NCBI RefSeq assembly: GCF_002939305.1
Contig: NZ_MVDI01000006.1
Coordinates: forward strand, 62,001 to 126,000
DNA: 64,000 bases
Direction of reading: 5' to 3'
DNA from: Chroococcidiopsis sp. TS-821
Lineage (GTDB): Bacteria; Cyanobacteriota; Cyanobacteriia; Cyanobacteriales; Chroococcidiopsidaceae
Each line of letters opens with the position of its first letter. The stretch's first letter is position 1. Both the position numbers and the translations under genes were made by a program. The notes beneath the pieces were generated by a model that worked only from the letters and a program-made list of their open reading frames with translations, was not told the DNA's origin and searched no databases. Of the stretch, positions 24,367-34,024 are shown piece after piece.

Positions 24367-27300
24367 ATGTTAGAAACAGTTATTCAAGACCTAATTCGCC
24401 AACAACGCCCCTACTATCTACCACAAGGCAACCCAGTTAAAGGTTTGGGCGGTCAATATTGGCTCGTGTTTCAGCATCGAGATGCCGATAAAGGTGGTAG
24501 CTTCCTGAAAAATATCGTTTCACTACTCGGTTTCAAAGATAAAGCCGTTTCTCATAAAGTATTCCGGATTGACCCCACTGGTGCCAAGATTTATAATTAC
24601 AACCCACGTAAGCCAGGAGATCTCCCTTCTCCCGCGCTGCTACGAACGGGTAGTCTTCAAGTTATCGAGAAATTTCTATTACTAGAGCGAACTACCAAAG
24701 AACCTGCGCTTCTCAGTGGTAGCTTTCGTGAAATCAAAGACATTAAACGCCGCTACAATTTACCCGCACAGCTGGACTTTTACAACCAAGCGATCGCACA
24801 AATATTGGAGCGTAGCAGTATCTACCGCCGCTCAACTGCCTACTTCGATAGCGGTGTTCTCAAACTTTACGCTGAACCGCTACAAGCAATCGTCCAAACC
24901 GACGGACAAATTCGCTTACTCCTAGACTGGCAAGGTTTTACCAAACGTGCGGATGTTGCAGAATTAGATAAACTACTCGACTCTACTTACCGCGCTGATT
25001 TTATTGGGCGCACGTTGCAGGAATTTCTACAGGGACTTGAGGAGAATGCGTTTAGCGGTACGCAGATTATGGCTGAATTAGTTCGCCTGGGCTTTTTAGA
25101 AATCAAGCTGGTTAACATGAATCAGCAGTGTGCTTTGTACCACAGAAAAACAGGCATCTTCAGCGATCGCGTTGATAATCACATTCTGCACGAAGGCTCG
25201 GACAATTTCACTCGTGCTGCACATTCGCGCAACGCTGAAGGCACTATTTTCCTACGCTCCTGGGATTCACAAGAAGACCAGGAAACAATCGAGCAAAGTA
25301 TTGAAGAATTTGATCGCGAGTGGCAGCAGCAAAACCTGGCGCACGACCTGACGCAAGAATTTCTCCGTCAAGTATTACAGGAATACGACCGCCGCGCATC
25401 ATCGCATCAACCGCATATCGAGCAAATTACCCCTGACGAGCTTTCCCCAGGTAAAACAACTGCTGTCAAAATTACGGGTAACAATTTGGATCGAATTGAG
25501 GCGATCACCGTTCCCGATAACTCGTTGGTTGAAATTAAGATTACCGACCAAACTTCCGAAGAAATCGCCGCAGATGTAACTGTATCTCCTGACCATCCGC
25601 CCCAACCGATTGCTGACTTGACGATTACTGATTCGTTGGGAGAGGAGCGAACCGTTCAACCACAGCAACCAATTCGGGTAAGCAAAGTTGAAGAGATTCC
25701 TAACTTTGACGAGATCGAAGGTTTTAAGCAAGCGGTCGAATTGATTTTGGCAGGACAGCACGGTACACCAAATGATTTTCTTTATTGGTTAGCTCAACAA
25801 CGTCCTCGACAATTTCGCGTCGAGCAGAGTGAGGTACTCGACCAACTAGTGAGCCAGGGAATACTGTTTGAACACCAAAAATCAGGAGCGCAACATTGCT
25901 TGCGCGTTATGCAAGATTTTGGCGTTGCAGTTTGCGCCGATGCCGTAGGTCTTGGTAAAACTCGCCTTGCTGCCGCAGTCGCGCGTCTGGCTCGACAGCA
26001 AAGCGGACAAACAAAGATTGCCATTATTGCCGCTCAGAAGCTGCATGACAACTGGAAGCGCGAGATGAACGAACTTGGTTTCCGTGATAGCGATTACGAG
26101 CGGTATAACAAAAACCTAATGAGCCGCAAGGGTAATCGGTTTATTGATGACTTTAACCGTTATGGTGGACCCGACCTTGTGATTATTGATGAGGCGCACG
26201 AAGGCATCCGTAATTACAACAATCGGATTCACAAATTATGCCTACAGATCAAAGAACGCGATCGCGCATCTGGGAGGCAGCGCCAATTTCTCTTACTCAC
26301 CGCAACTCCTTGGAATAACCGCCGTCAAGATATTTACAATATCCTGCAACCTTTTCTGACGCGACCGGAAGGTTTTAGCGATGCTGGTTTTCCATTAGAA
26401 GTTGCACAATGGTTTCAAAACCGCGAAACTGGAGTCGAGCAGTTCACGGATGATTCAGCATTGTTCCGGCGCACGTATCGCGAACTGTTCTTGCAGCGCA
26501 CCCGTCAGATGTTACGCGAGGCGATGCCTGACTTCAACGTTTACGCCAGGCGGCAAGCCGAATGGTTGCCTGTAGAGTTTGAAGCGAGTACCGAACAGGC
26601 ACTAGAGCAAATTTTCACGCAGTTTGAAACCCAACTTTATATTCCCTTTGCCGACCCTGTACGCTATTTAACAGGTAGTGTCGAGCAACGCGCTCTATTG
26701 CAAAACCAGCGCCGTTTCTTCTTACAACGTGCCGAATCGAGTATGTACGCGCTCAAACGTACTATATTCAACTTTCGCGGTCGGATTGAGCAGATGCAGT
26801 CGCGTTTGGGTAACGTTAGTGCCGATGCTGATGGGCTAAAGCAATTTCTTTTACTTCATTACGGCTTTGAGTCTGAACAGACCGAGCGATCACATTTTAA
26901 CTGGCTTGATGACCGCGAAGCATCGGAGCAAGATTACGAAGAGGAAGATGAGGAAGAACCCGAAGTCGAAGTAGAGGAAAAACGGCAGCGACTGCGACGT
27001 ACAATTGACTTTGCGATTGAACGCTTGCAATCCGACCCGAATGAAGCACGCCGCGTACACAACTTAATGTGGTCAGCCTGCGATTGTGATTTGATGCAGT
27101 TGCAAGAGATTCAAGACTTACTCGCAGATGAATTTATCAAAGACCACAAGCGCGAACAAGTTACTCGTAAAGTCCACGAACTCGCGAGTCAGGGAAAAAA
27201 AGTTTTACTGATTTCTACGTTTGCAGATACAGTTTTGGACTATTACCGTTATATGGCTGAAGACGCGGCGGTCGCGCAGCATGGTATTGGTATGGCGATT

Positions 27301-28608
27301 GGCGGAACGAAACGCTACTTTCCCGATACCGATAGTCGCGTTATTCAGGTAGCCCCGCACAATGTTGTCAAAGCAGGACGGCAGCGTACAGGAATTAAAC
27401 GTTACGAGCTTTTCCGGTTGTTTGCTCCTGTTGCAACGTGTCGTCAGGCGTGCGATCGCCCTAACTCAGCAGAAGAAATTGGGGTATTGATTGGTTCTGA
27501 AACGCTCTCAGTCGGTCAGAATCTTCAGGATGCCGATTATTTGATTAATATCGACTTGCCTTGGAACCCAATGACCCTAGAGCAGCGAATTGGGCGAATT
27601 GACCGCCCTAAGCAGCACTTGTGCGAGAAGCTTTATATCTATTACGCCAACAGCGAAAGTCAATTGCTGCGTCAAGCTAGCCGTCTTGCTAATCTTAATA
27701 AGAAACTGGTTGGCGCAGATTTAGCTAACGATGAAATCCGAAATTCAATCAATGTTGACGATTTGGGCGCGTCAATTTATGGCGATACTCTCTTTGACGA
27801 TACAATCCTGCCAGGTTATGTTGAGTTTATTCGCGAGTTAGTCGCGAAAAGACGACAAACTCAAGAAAGCTTCCAAGAAACGCTGTACCGCAGCGCCGAA
27901 ACTTCAAGGGAACTGTATACGCAACAAGAACTCCTGTTCTCTGAAGATGTCAACCAACGGCTCAAAGCTTTTGGCGACGATTATCAAGCTAATCCCATTG
28001 CTCTCGGTAGGCGCACGGGTGAGAAAGATGAAGCACTAGCCCTAGCTGCTTTAACGATTCAATACTTCGGTCCCAACGGCGAACTCATTCCCGATCATCA
28101 AGATCTCGTCTTTTGGAACGACCAAACAGGAGAACGCGATGCTTATGGAAACGCGATCGCGACTGCTTGCAAAACGCCTGAAGCTGGAGATATGTTTTCG
28201 TTTCGCTATCTCCATGCAATGGCTCAAACGCTCTATACGCAACTTGTTGACCTGAAACACCAAAGAGTAAAAGAGCTTAGTCAACCGGAGACGATTGAGA
28301 ATGTAAGTGTCACATCCGAACGGCTCAACAAAATTCAACAACGAATTAGTGCGCTAGACCAGTTACCAGATGGACTAGAGCGCAAAATGGTGAAAGATAC
28401 GCTCAAAAAGCTTAACGCTTGGAAAGGAATCAAGTCAGTTCAAAAGCTCTTGCGAGAGTATACCGACGGAGCAAAAGCTCAGTTAGAAACCGCTATTTTT
28501 GTTGCTGAATTAGTAAAGGATACTGATGAGAAAAACCTGATTTTGAATAACAGTGTTAAACCAACAACTATCTCTATTTCACTGTCTGCTCTTTTATTAA
28601 GAGCTTGA
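24367..28608 (+). CDS. PLD nuclease - Ig/TIG-like - SNF2 helicase protein
   Basis: 1,413 residues from ATG 24367 (a TTG three codons earlier is also open), 21 bp after the methyltransferase. Residues about 140-320 are a phospholipase-D-like domain: STAYFDSGVLKLY, then the HxK motif YHRKTGIFSD (His near 259) and GSDNFT. Residues about 346-438 read as an IPT/TIG-type Ig fold (ITPDELSPGKTTAVKITGNN). The SNF2 motor follows: GLGKT near 530, DEAH near 608, LLTATPWN, and motif VI QRIGRIDRPKQ near 1075. An acidic run lies near 860-870. With the methyltransferase this makes a probable two-gene restriction or anti-phage system. Confidence 0.88.
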   Translation: MLETVIQDLIRQQRPYYLPQGNPVKGLGGQYWLVFQHRDADKGGSFLKNIVSLLGFKDKAVSHKVFRIDPTGAKIYNYNPRKPGDLPSPALLRTGSLQVIEKFLLLERTTKEPALLSGSFREIKDIKRRYNLPAQLDFYNQAIAQILERSSIYRRSTAYFDSGVLKLYAEPLQAIVQTDGQIRLLLDWQGFTKRADVAELDKLLDSTYRADFIGRTLQEFLQGLEENAFSGTQIMAELVRLGFLEIKLVNMNQQCALYHRKTGIFSDRVDNHILHEGSDNFTRAAHSRNAEGTIFLRSWDSQEDQETIEQSIEEFDREWQQQNLAHDLTQEFLRQVLQEYDRRASSHQPHIEQITPDELSPGKTTAVKITGNNLDRIEAITVPDNSLVEIKITDQTSEEIAADVTVSPDHPPQPIADLTITDSLGEERTVQPQQPIRVSKVEEIPNFDEIEGFKQAVELILAGQHGTPNDFLYWLAQQRPRQFRVEQSEVLDQLVSQGILFEHQKSGAQHCLRVMQDFGVAVCADAVGLGKTRLAAAVARLARQQSGQTKIAIIAAQKLHDNWKREMNELGFRDSDYERYNKNLMSRKGNRFIDDFNRYGGPDLVIIDEAHEGIRNYNNRIHKLCLQIKERDRASGRQRQFLLLTATPWNNRRQDIYNILQPFLTRPEGFSDAGFPLEVAQWFQNRETGVEQFTDDSALFRRTYRELFLQRTRQMLREAMPDFNVYARRQAEWLPVEFEASTEQALEQIFTQFETQLYIPFADPVRYLTGSVEQRALLQNQRRFFLQRAESSMYALKRTIFNFRGRIEQMQSRLGNVSADADGLKQFLLLHYGFESEQTERSHFNWLDDREASEQDYEEEDEEEPEVEVEEKRQRLRRTIDFAIERLQSDPNEARRVHNLMWSACDCDLMQLQEIQDLLADEFIKDHKREQVTRKVHELASQGKKVLLISTFADTVLDYYRYMAEDAAVAQHGIGMAIGGTKRYFPDTDSRVIQVAPHNVVKAGRQRTGIKRYELFRLFAPVATCRQACDRPNSAEEIGVLIGSETLSVGQNLQDADYLINIDLPWNPMTLEQRIGRIDRPKQHLCEKLYIYYANSESQLLRQASRLANLNKKLVGADLANDEIRNSINVDDLGASIYGDTLFDDTILPGYVEFIRELVAKRRQTQESFQETLYRSAETSRELYTQQELLFSEDVNQRLKAFGDDYQANPIALGRRTGEKDEALALAALTIQYFGPNGELIPDHQDLVFWNDQTGERDAYGNAIATACKTPEAGDMFSFRYLHAMAQTLYTQLVDLKHQRVKELSQPETIENVSVTSERLNKIQQRISALDQLPDGLERKMVKDTLKKLNAWKGIKSVQKLLREYTDGAKAQLETAIFVAELVKDTDEKNLILNNSVKPTTISISLSALLLRA

Positions 28609-28712
28609 TATCTAAATAAAACACCATAAAAAATAATCAAAATTTTAGTATAACTACCTTCATCTTTTAACAAAATTTTATCTCAAATAAAAAATATTAC
28701 TTTATTGCTAAT

Positions 28713-29096
28713 ATGACTATGCTGAAATATTTTCTATGTGTAACTTTGTCTGCCTTGAACTTATTAGTTTCAGGTTTCCCTAGCCGAGCAGCAGGAGTTG
28801 AAGCCGATTCAGTATTGTGTAAGCAGCGTAATTTATATACTGTAGTAGCTTTATCTACAAATGATTATAATGTTGGCATTTATTATAACAATCAGAATGA
28901 GCGAGGCTACTACATCGGACAAAGCAAAAGAGATAACTCTAGTATTGTTCTGCCACTAATTCTTCAATACGACTCAGAACTAGAAGAAATGCTTCCTTTC
29001 AAAAGAGAGTATAGAGGATTAACTTACAAGGCGATAAACAAGCAGTATACTTATCAAGTTTCTCTTAAAGAAATATATGACTTGTGGTACTGGTGA
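28713..29096 (+). CDS. Secreted hypothetical protein
   Basis: 127 residues. Signal peptide in the first 27 residues (MLKYFLCVTLSALNLLVSGFPSRAAG). The mature part is short and rich in Tyr and Asn, with a single Cys (VLCKQRN). No family recognised. Codon use is more AT-rich than the neighbours. It follows the helicase gene by 104 bp but is exported, so a shared role is not evident. Confidence 0.65.
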   Translation: MTMLKYFLCVTLSALNLLVSGFPSRAAGVEADSVLCKQRNLYTVVALSTNDYNVGIYYNNQNERGYYIGQSKRDNSSIVLPLILQYDSELEEMLPFKREYRGLTYKAINKQYTYQVSLKEIYDLWYW

Positions 29097-29270
29097 ATGG
29101 GTAACACTAACAGTTTTTAGAAATGGTAATAAAACCTACCATCAGAAGGTAAACAACTTTTTATCATCCTCAAACTGTTGAACTTAGTACATTTAAGTTG
29201 ATAGCAGTTTGTTTAATAATTGATACAATTTTTATTTTTCTGCTTTAGTATTTTTGTTAAAAGTTAACTT

Positions 29271-29783
29271 ATGAGAATCAAGACAGTATTGAAAATAATT
29301 GTTACTTTAATATGGAGTTTATCTATAAATAATTCAGTTCAAGCAGAAGGTAAAAAGCTGATTTATGAAAGCTCGCGTCAAGGAACAGATTGGAAAGTAT
29401 ATCTACTCAATAAAAGGTTTGTTAAAAAACTAGAGTTGGGCGGTGAAAGTAGACGATTGTATTTAATCGATTTAGAAGTAGATAGTAACTACGATGGCGT
29501 AACACGACAAACTAATTTAGTTCAGTGTTCAACTTCTAAACCTTTTGTTGCCTTCAAATCTGACTTTGAGCAGCAGATGGCAGTTATTCATGTTATTAAC
29601 CTTGGTGGAAGCCCATACGGTTATAACTCTGGCTCTCACTGGATATACTGGACTGTATGTCACAATCTGTGGCAACCGTGGCAATATGATTTGGAGTCGC
29701 GAGCAACTCGGTTGGGATATACTACAGAACTAGAGAGCGAACAAATAGAAATTCCTTACGGGTTACTACAACACCTTAAATAG
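29271..29783 (+). CDS. Secreted hypothetical protein
   Basis: 170 residues. Signal peptide in the first 25 residues (VLKIIVTLIWSLSINNSVQA). Two Cys at VQCSTSKPF and WTVCHNLW could pair. The composition suggests a beta-rich exported domain. No family recognised. It and the gene at 28713-29096 are both small exported AT-rich proteins placed side by side, perhaps one import event. Confidence 0.65.
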   Translation: MRIKTVLKIIVTLIWSLSINNSVQAEGKKLIYESSRQGTDWKVYLLNKRFVKKLELGGESRRLYLIDLEVDSNYDGVTRQTNLVQCSTSKPFVAFKSDFEQQMAVIHVINLGGSPYGYNSGSHWIYWTVCHNLWQPWQYDLESRATRLGYTTELESEQIEIPYGLLQHLK

Positions 29784-30407
29784 CTTTTTTTTAAAGGACG
29801 ATAAGCCAAGCAATTAAGTAATAAAATATAGGGCAGTGGTTTTGCCCGTCCTTAAAGTAGCTGTTCGCGCTCCCGTAGGCTCTTAGCATTTCCAAAGAAG
29901 ATAACAAGAATCTTGCACAGTGAGTTTTCTAAAATTTAGTACTGAGAGAATTTACGAAATCTGGAAGAAACCATCAGCTTTTACAGCTGGCAAGAACTTG
30001 CGCGTTTCTGGTAATAGTTTTTCCAAAAATAAAACCAGATACCATTGCTCCAAGTTATCGAGAAAAGCAATTGAAGGAACGACGATCGCTTGAGTTGATG
30101 TCGTATTGCGAATAAAATAGGTGTAGACGAGTGAGATGCTCAAAAAACTTAGTTCTAGACGAGCGATGGAAACATTCACTCAAAGGAACTTGTCTCATCG
30201 CCCTCATTGTGACTAGTTTCATCACTGCCAGACCAACCTAACACTCGTTCGTATAAAGTTTCGTAAACTAGACTTATTTTCTCAGCTTTTAGCTTTTGTG
30301 GCTTCCTTATCACTTGCACTGGGTAGGATAGATTACTTGAATGAAGACTGGCAGTAAAATCGACTCCTCCATACCTAAAAACTCAGAAGCAGCTTGCAAA
30401 GATAGGA
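29784..30407. other. Spacer with possible gene remnants
   Basis: A GTG-initiated 75-codon minus-strand frame (29952-30179, IAFLDNLEQWYLVLFLEKLLPE) looks like the C-terminus of a real protein but its first 25 residues do not. A second short minus-strand stretch just upstream (SDKEATKAEKISLVYETLYE, ending near 30177) has no start codon. Together they look like debris of one or two lost genes. Confidence 0.3.
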
Positions 30408-31175
30408 ATGAAACCTGTCAAACCAGTAGGGGTAATTAAAACAAGTAAATACGACCTCCATCTTTACGATCCAAGTAGTTCAGAATCAGCAATTCCTAAG
30501 AAGAAAGCCTCTGTTGCTCAACTTGAAGCCTTAGCCAAAGGCAGAGAAAAGCAACTCCTCCTCCGTCAACGGCATCAATGGTACGAGGAAATTGGTAGAT
30601 TTGAGCAGGATGAAAATTGTGCAATTGAATGGGCAAGAAAACAGTTAAAGAGAAGAAAGTGGGTAATATTAGACACTGAAACAACTGGATTAGATGATGC
30701 CGAGATTGTACAAATTGGTATTATTGACCGCGAAGGTAAAACAGTTCTTGACTCCTTAATTAAGCCAACGATCGCCATTCCTGAAGAAGCGATCGCCGTT
30801 CACTGTATAACGAACGAAGCTGTAGCCAATGCCCCTAGTTTTCCTGAAATCTATCCTCAAATAGTCGAAGCTCTAAAAAGTAAGCAAGTTTTGATTTACA
30901 ATGCCAATTTTGATACTTCAATTTTGAGATACTGCTGCAAGCTTCACAAACTACCGCTTCTGGAATTTAAGAAAGGATGTGACTGCGTGATGAAGTGGTA
31001 CTCGCAATATTGTGGAGAATGGTCTAGGTATTATGGCAGTTACAAATGGCAACCTCTGAACGGCAAACATAATGCGGTAGATGATTGCTTAGCTACTCTA
31101 GCTCTAATTCAAGTAATGGCATCTGAAGAATTAATAAATTTAGAAGCTTCGTTTCAAAGCTATCTACATAGATAG
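30408..31175 (+). CDS. DnaQ-like 3'-5' exonuclease (DEDDh)
   Basis: 255 residues. The exonuclease domain begins near residue 85. Exo I is ILDTETTGL with Asp89 and Glu91; Exo II is YNANFDTSIL; Exo III is HNAVDDCLA with the His-Asp pair of the DEDDh class. The first 84 residues are a separate charged region with no recognised fold. Enzymes of this type proofread or degrade DNA or RNA. Its place between two restriction-type loci suggests a defence or repair role, but a housekeeping role cannot be excluded. Confidence 0.88.
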   Translation: MKPVKPVGVIKTSKYDLHLYDPSSSESAIPKKKASVAQLEALAKGREKQLLLRQRHQWYEEIGRFEQDENCAIEWARKQLKRRKWVILDTETTGLDDAEIVQIGIIDREGKTVLDSLIKPTIAIPEEAIAVHCITNEAVANAPSFPEIYPQIVEALKSKQVLIYNANFDTSILRYCCKLHKLPLLEFKKGCDCVMKWYSQYCGEWSRYYGSYKWQPLNGKHNAVDDCLATLALIQVMASEELINLEASFQSYLHR

Positions 31176-31301
31176 ATCCAAGCCTCGGTGATAGAAGCTA
31201 AGTTAATAAATTTAAATTTTCATAGAATTTTGTTTAAAACATATCAGACAAAAGAAGCACCCCAAAACATTGAGTCTCCCTAATTAAAAGGCGATCGCTC
31301 T

Positions 31302-31526
31302 TTAATCATCGCGCTTAACCTCTTCAACAATTACATTAAATCCTTCCCATTCCTGTACAGTGAAACCTTCGTTAACTTCCTCTGGAAATCTAATTGCCAT
31401 TTTCTCCCAGGCTTCTTCGGCACTATTAGCTTTTACATAATGTCCTTGCCTAGCAGTTACGTCGTTATGACCAAGGCATTCATGGGTATAAAGCGCGTTA
31501 CGAGTGCAGCGGTACTCTTTTTCCAT
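31302..31526 (-). CDS. Conserved small hypothetical protein
   Basis: 74 residues. Pattern YRCTRNALYTHECLGHNDVTARQGHYV, then EEAWEKMAIRFPEE and FTVQEWEGFNVIVEEVKRD. The Cys/His spacing at the N-terminus (C-x8-C, H) could hold a metal. I believe similar short proteins occur in other cyanobacteria, but I cannot name a family. It is divergent from the HNH gene, with 57 bp between the starts. Confidence 0.65.
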   Translation of the reverse strand: MEKEYRCTRNALYTHECLGHNDVTARQGHYVKANSAEEAWEKMAIRFPEEVNEGFTVQEWEGFNVIVEEVKRDD

Positions 31527-31583
31527 AGTTAATTGTGGTTTCTATTGTGCTAACAACATAATACGCACAAATTTTGCAGACCA

Positions 31584-32540
31584 ATGGTTGACAAAAACCT
31601 CAATTATTACGCTAACAAGTTCGCTAAGTTACGAGTACACCGCGCTCATGGTGCGATCGCCCCACATAAACCCATACTGCTGCTATCTGTTATCGAACTC
31701 ATCGAACAAGGTCTGTTATCGCGAAACCAAATTTCTTTGAGCGCTGAACTTATTGCTGCTTTTCTGAAGCTGTGGCAATACCTAGGCTCGACAACCCACA
31801 ACGCCGATATAGGGTTGCCGTTTTTTCACCTTCAAAGCGGTAGATTTTGGCATTTCAAACCTAATCCTGGCTTTGAAGCCGTGTTATCCTCTGGAGTTAA
31901 GGTGAGATCGGTAGGTATAATTCGGCAAGTATTTGAGTATGCTTACTTAGATGAAGAACTATTTGAAATCTTGCAACAACCATCATTGAGAAGTGTGTTG
32001 ACTAAGGTGTTGTTAGATACTTGGTTTGCTGACAAGATGCAGCAGGTACAGGAGGCTTTTCGTATCGATGCGTTCGCAGAGTTGCAACAGGAATTTTTAG
32101 CAACTGGGGGGAAGATTTATCAACCGGATGAATTGAAGAATGAAACGAAGTTAGTTGCTAGAGATGCTACCTTTCGTCGAGTTATTGTTTCCGTCTACGA
32201 ATACCGCTGTGCTTTCTGTGGATTGCAGATATTAAGTTCTTTGGGACAAAACATTGTAGACGGTTCGCACATCATGCCCTTTTCTCAGTTCTACGACGAC
32301 CGAATTGATAACGGTTTATCACTTTGTAAAAACCACCACTGGGCATTTGACCGAGGCTGGTTTAGTGTCAGCGATGAGTTTACCCTTTTAGTACAAGATG
32401 ACTTGCGCGAGGATGCACCTAATTGCAAGCCTATGCAACAGTTTAAGGGCAATCGCATTCATCTACCCACTCAGCAACAATACTACCCGCGCCTAGAAGC
32501 TTTGCGCTGGCATCGCCAGCACATATTTGGAGCAGCTTGA
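31584..32540 (+). CDS. HNH endonuclease, sulfur-binding/type IV-like
   Basis: 318 residues. The N-terminal 160 residues (HRAHGAIAPHKPILLLSVIELIEQG, GLPFFHLQSGRFWHFKP) match the domain placed before HNH nucleases in ScoMcrA-type enzymes, which reads phosphorothioate-modified DNA. The C-terminal HNH nuclease has YRCAFCGLQI, the catalytic GSHIMPFS, and NGLSLCKNHHWAFD. Such enzymes cut modified foreign DNA. No dnd modification genes are in the window, consistent with a stand-alone type IV restriction enzyme. The modified base or backbone is not provable from sequence. Confidence 0.85.
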   Translation: MVDKNLNYYANKFAKLRVHRAHGAIAPHKPILLLSVIELIEQGLLSRNQISLSAELIAAFLKLWQYLGSTTHNADIGLPFFHLQSGRFWHFKPNPGFEAVLSSGVKVRSVGIIRQVFEYAYLDEELFEILQQPSLRSVLTKVLLDTWFADKMQQVQEAFRIDAFAELQQEFLATGGKIYQPDELKNETKLVARDATFRRVIVSVYEYRCAFCGLQILSSLGQNIVDGSHIMPFSQFYDDRIDNGLSLCKNHHWAFDRGWFSVSDEFTLLVQDDLREDAPNCKPMQQFKGNRIHLPTQQQYYPRLEALRWHRQHIFGAA

Positions 32541-32628
32541 TCCCAGTACTAGAGTTTTTAAAAACTTTAAGCCTTAAATGATAAGATTGTAATGTGCGGC
32601 AAGGCGTTCGCTTTTTTTGAAAAAATAC

Positions 32629-33468
32629 ATGAATAAAAAGCCCAAAGGTTGGTATAAGTCTATTGCTATCCGTCCTGTTGTCGGTGTAAAGGGCTATGAG
32701 AGCTACGAAAAAGCTTGCAACCACGTTGCGGATACTTATTTTTCAACGGACGAACAAACTCTACGTTGTAAGTTATTGACTAACGTTAGAGAGTCAATGT
32801 ACGTCACTTTGTATGCTCTCCACAAAGTAGGAGAAGCTAAATGCCCAGCATATTGGGTGAGTAAGGATTTATTAACAGCGCTGATGCAATCGGAGTTATC
32901 TGTAGAAACTGAAAGTTTAAATTGGGCAATGAAAACAGGAATGTTTATGTTGCCTTGCGATACAGTTTTCTCTCCAGAAAAACGCAGTATTTATGCAATT
33001 TACTGGCATTACAATGCTGCTGACGGCTTTCTTTGCTGGGCAGCAACCGATGGAGATAGTTTTTTCTGTCGCAAGCTTCAATTCACTGAGAATATAAAGA
33101 AATTTACTTACACTGACGTTCAGGATTTAGATCCGCAATTAGTAGCAGAATTCAATGAGTATTTGCAAGCAATCTTTTTGCGGCTGATTTTAATTATGGA
33201 ATGCCGTCCAGAGCTAGTAGATACAGAGAGTCCAGTAGTCAGAGTTAATCAAGGATTTGCTAAGGATAAGGCTAAAGATTTATACGAACCGTTATGGATT
33301 GGGAAAAACTATAGTGTTAAAAGAGATGTAGAGGACAAAGGAGGTACTCATGCTTCTCCTCGCATCCATTGGCGTAGAGGTTTTCTGCGCAACCAACCCT
33401 ACGGTCAAGGCAGGCAGCAGAAAAAGATTGTGTGGATTGAGCCAGTTCTTGTTATGGGTAATACTTGA
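32629..33468 (+). CDS. Hypothetical protein with HWRRG C-terminal motif
   Basis: 279 residues from ATG 32629; TTG at 32617 gives four more. The middle has alternating Trp/Tyr strands and a Cys pair. The C-terminus PRIHWRRGFLRNQPYGQGR...IEPVLV is a motif I have seen at the end of several plasmid and phage proteins that process or bind nucleic acid, including a family related to an anti-Cas12 protein, but the rest does not let me assign it. It follows the HNH gene on the same strand by 88 bp. Confidence 0.6.
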   Translation: MNKKPKGWYKSIAIRPVVGVKGYESYEKACNHVADTYFSTDEQTLRCKLLTNVRESMYVTLYALHKVGEAKCPAYWVSKDLLTALMQSELSVETESLNWAMKTGMFMLPCDTVFSPEKRSIYAIYWHYNAADGFLCWAATDGDSFFCRKLQFTENIKKFTYTDVQDLDPQLVAEFNEYLQAIFLRLILIMECRPELVDTESPVVRVNQGFAKDKAKDLYEPLWIGKNYSVKRDVEDKGGTHASPRIHWRRGFLRNQPYGQGRQQKKIVWIEPVLVMGNT

Positions 33469-33590
33469 ATACTTTGTTCAAGTACAGAAGTTTTGAATGT
33501 AAAGTTATTAAAGAAATTGAATCTTATATAGCAGAAAGTAAATATTGAGCAAATTAATAATGATTTTTATTTTTGATTAGATAAACGTAG

Positions 33591-33992
33591 ATGAATGAAT
33601 TACAGACAAAACAACTCTTTGAATTAGCTATTCAAACTTTAAAAAATATTGAAGAACTTTCAATTGATGATAAGGTTAAAGAAGATATAGTTAATAAACT
33701 ATTGGAAGGTTTGGGGGTTATTGAGAAAAACAAACATAAAAAGTATACGCCAGGAAGTCAAAGAAGACTATTAGAAACTTTGCAAAAGCTTGGTGGAAGT
33801 GCAACTCGTGCTGAGATTGCATCCAATTCCGGATTAGATCCTAACGTTGTCAGTTCATTGCTTAATAAATTAGTGAAAAGCAGAAAAATTAAAAAAATCA
33901 AAATAGCTCGTACTAACTGTAATAATAATCGCAGTGGTAGGGGGCTAACTCCTGAATATATGTACAAAATTGTAGATGAAGCAATCTTATAG
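33591..33992 (+). CDS. Hypothetical protein with C-terminal winged helix
   Basis: 133 residues. The N-terminal half is helical. The C-terminal half reads as a winged helix: GSQRRLLETLQKLGGSATRAEIASNSGLDPNVVSSLLNKLVKSRKIKK. The last 30 residues are Asn/Arg-rich. It is probably a DNA-binding regulator. It stands alone in AT-rich DNA on the plus strand; no operator was seen. Confidence 0.6.
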   Translation: MNELQTKQLFELAIQTLKNIEELSIDDKVKEDIVNKLLEGLGVIEKNKHKKYTPGSQRRLLETLQKLGGSATRAEIASNSGLDPNVVSSLLNKLVKSRKIKKIKIARTNCNNNRSGRGLTPEYMYKIVDEAIL

Positions 33993-34024
33993 AATAAGAC
34001 CGTAGTTAGTAAAAAGATATCTAG

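Noticed and set aside
21085-28608. Canonical DISARM or BREX operon
   Set aside because: No DrmA/DrmB (DUF1998), PglZ or BrxC-like gene is present; only methyltransferase and PLD-SNF2 components are seen.
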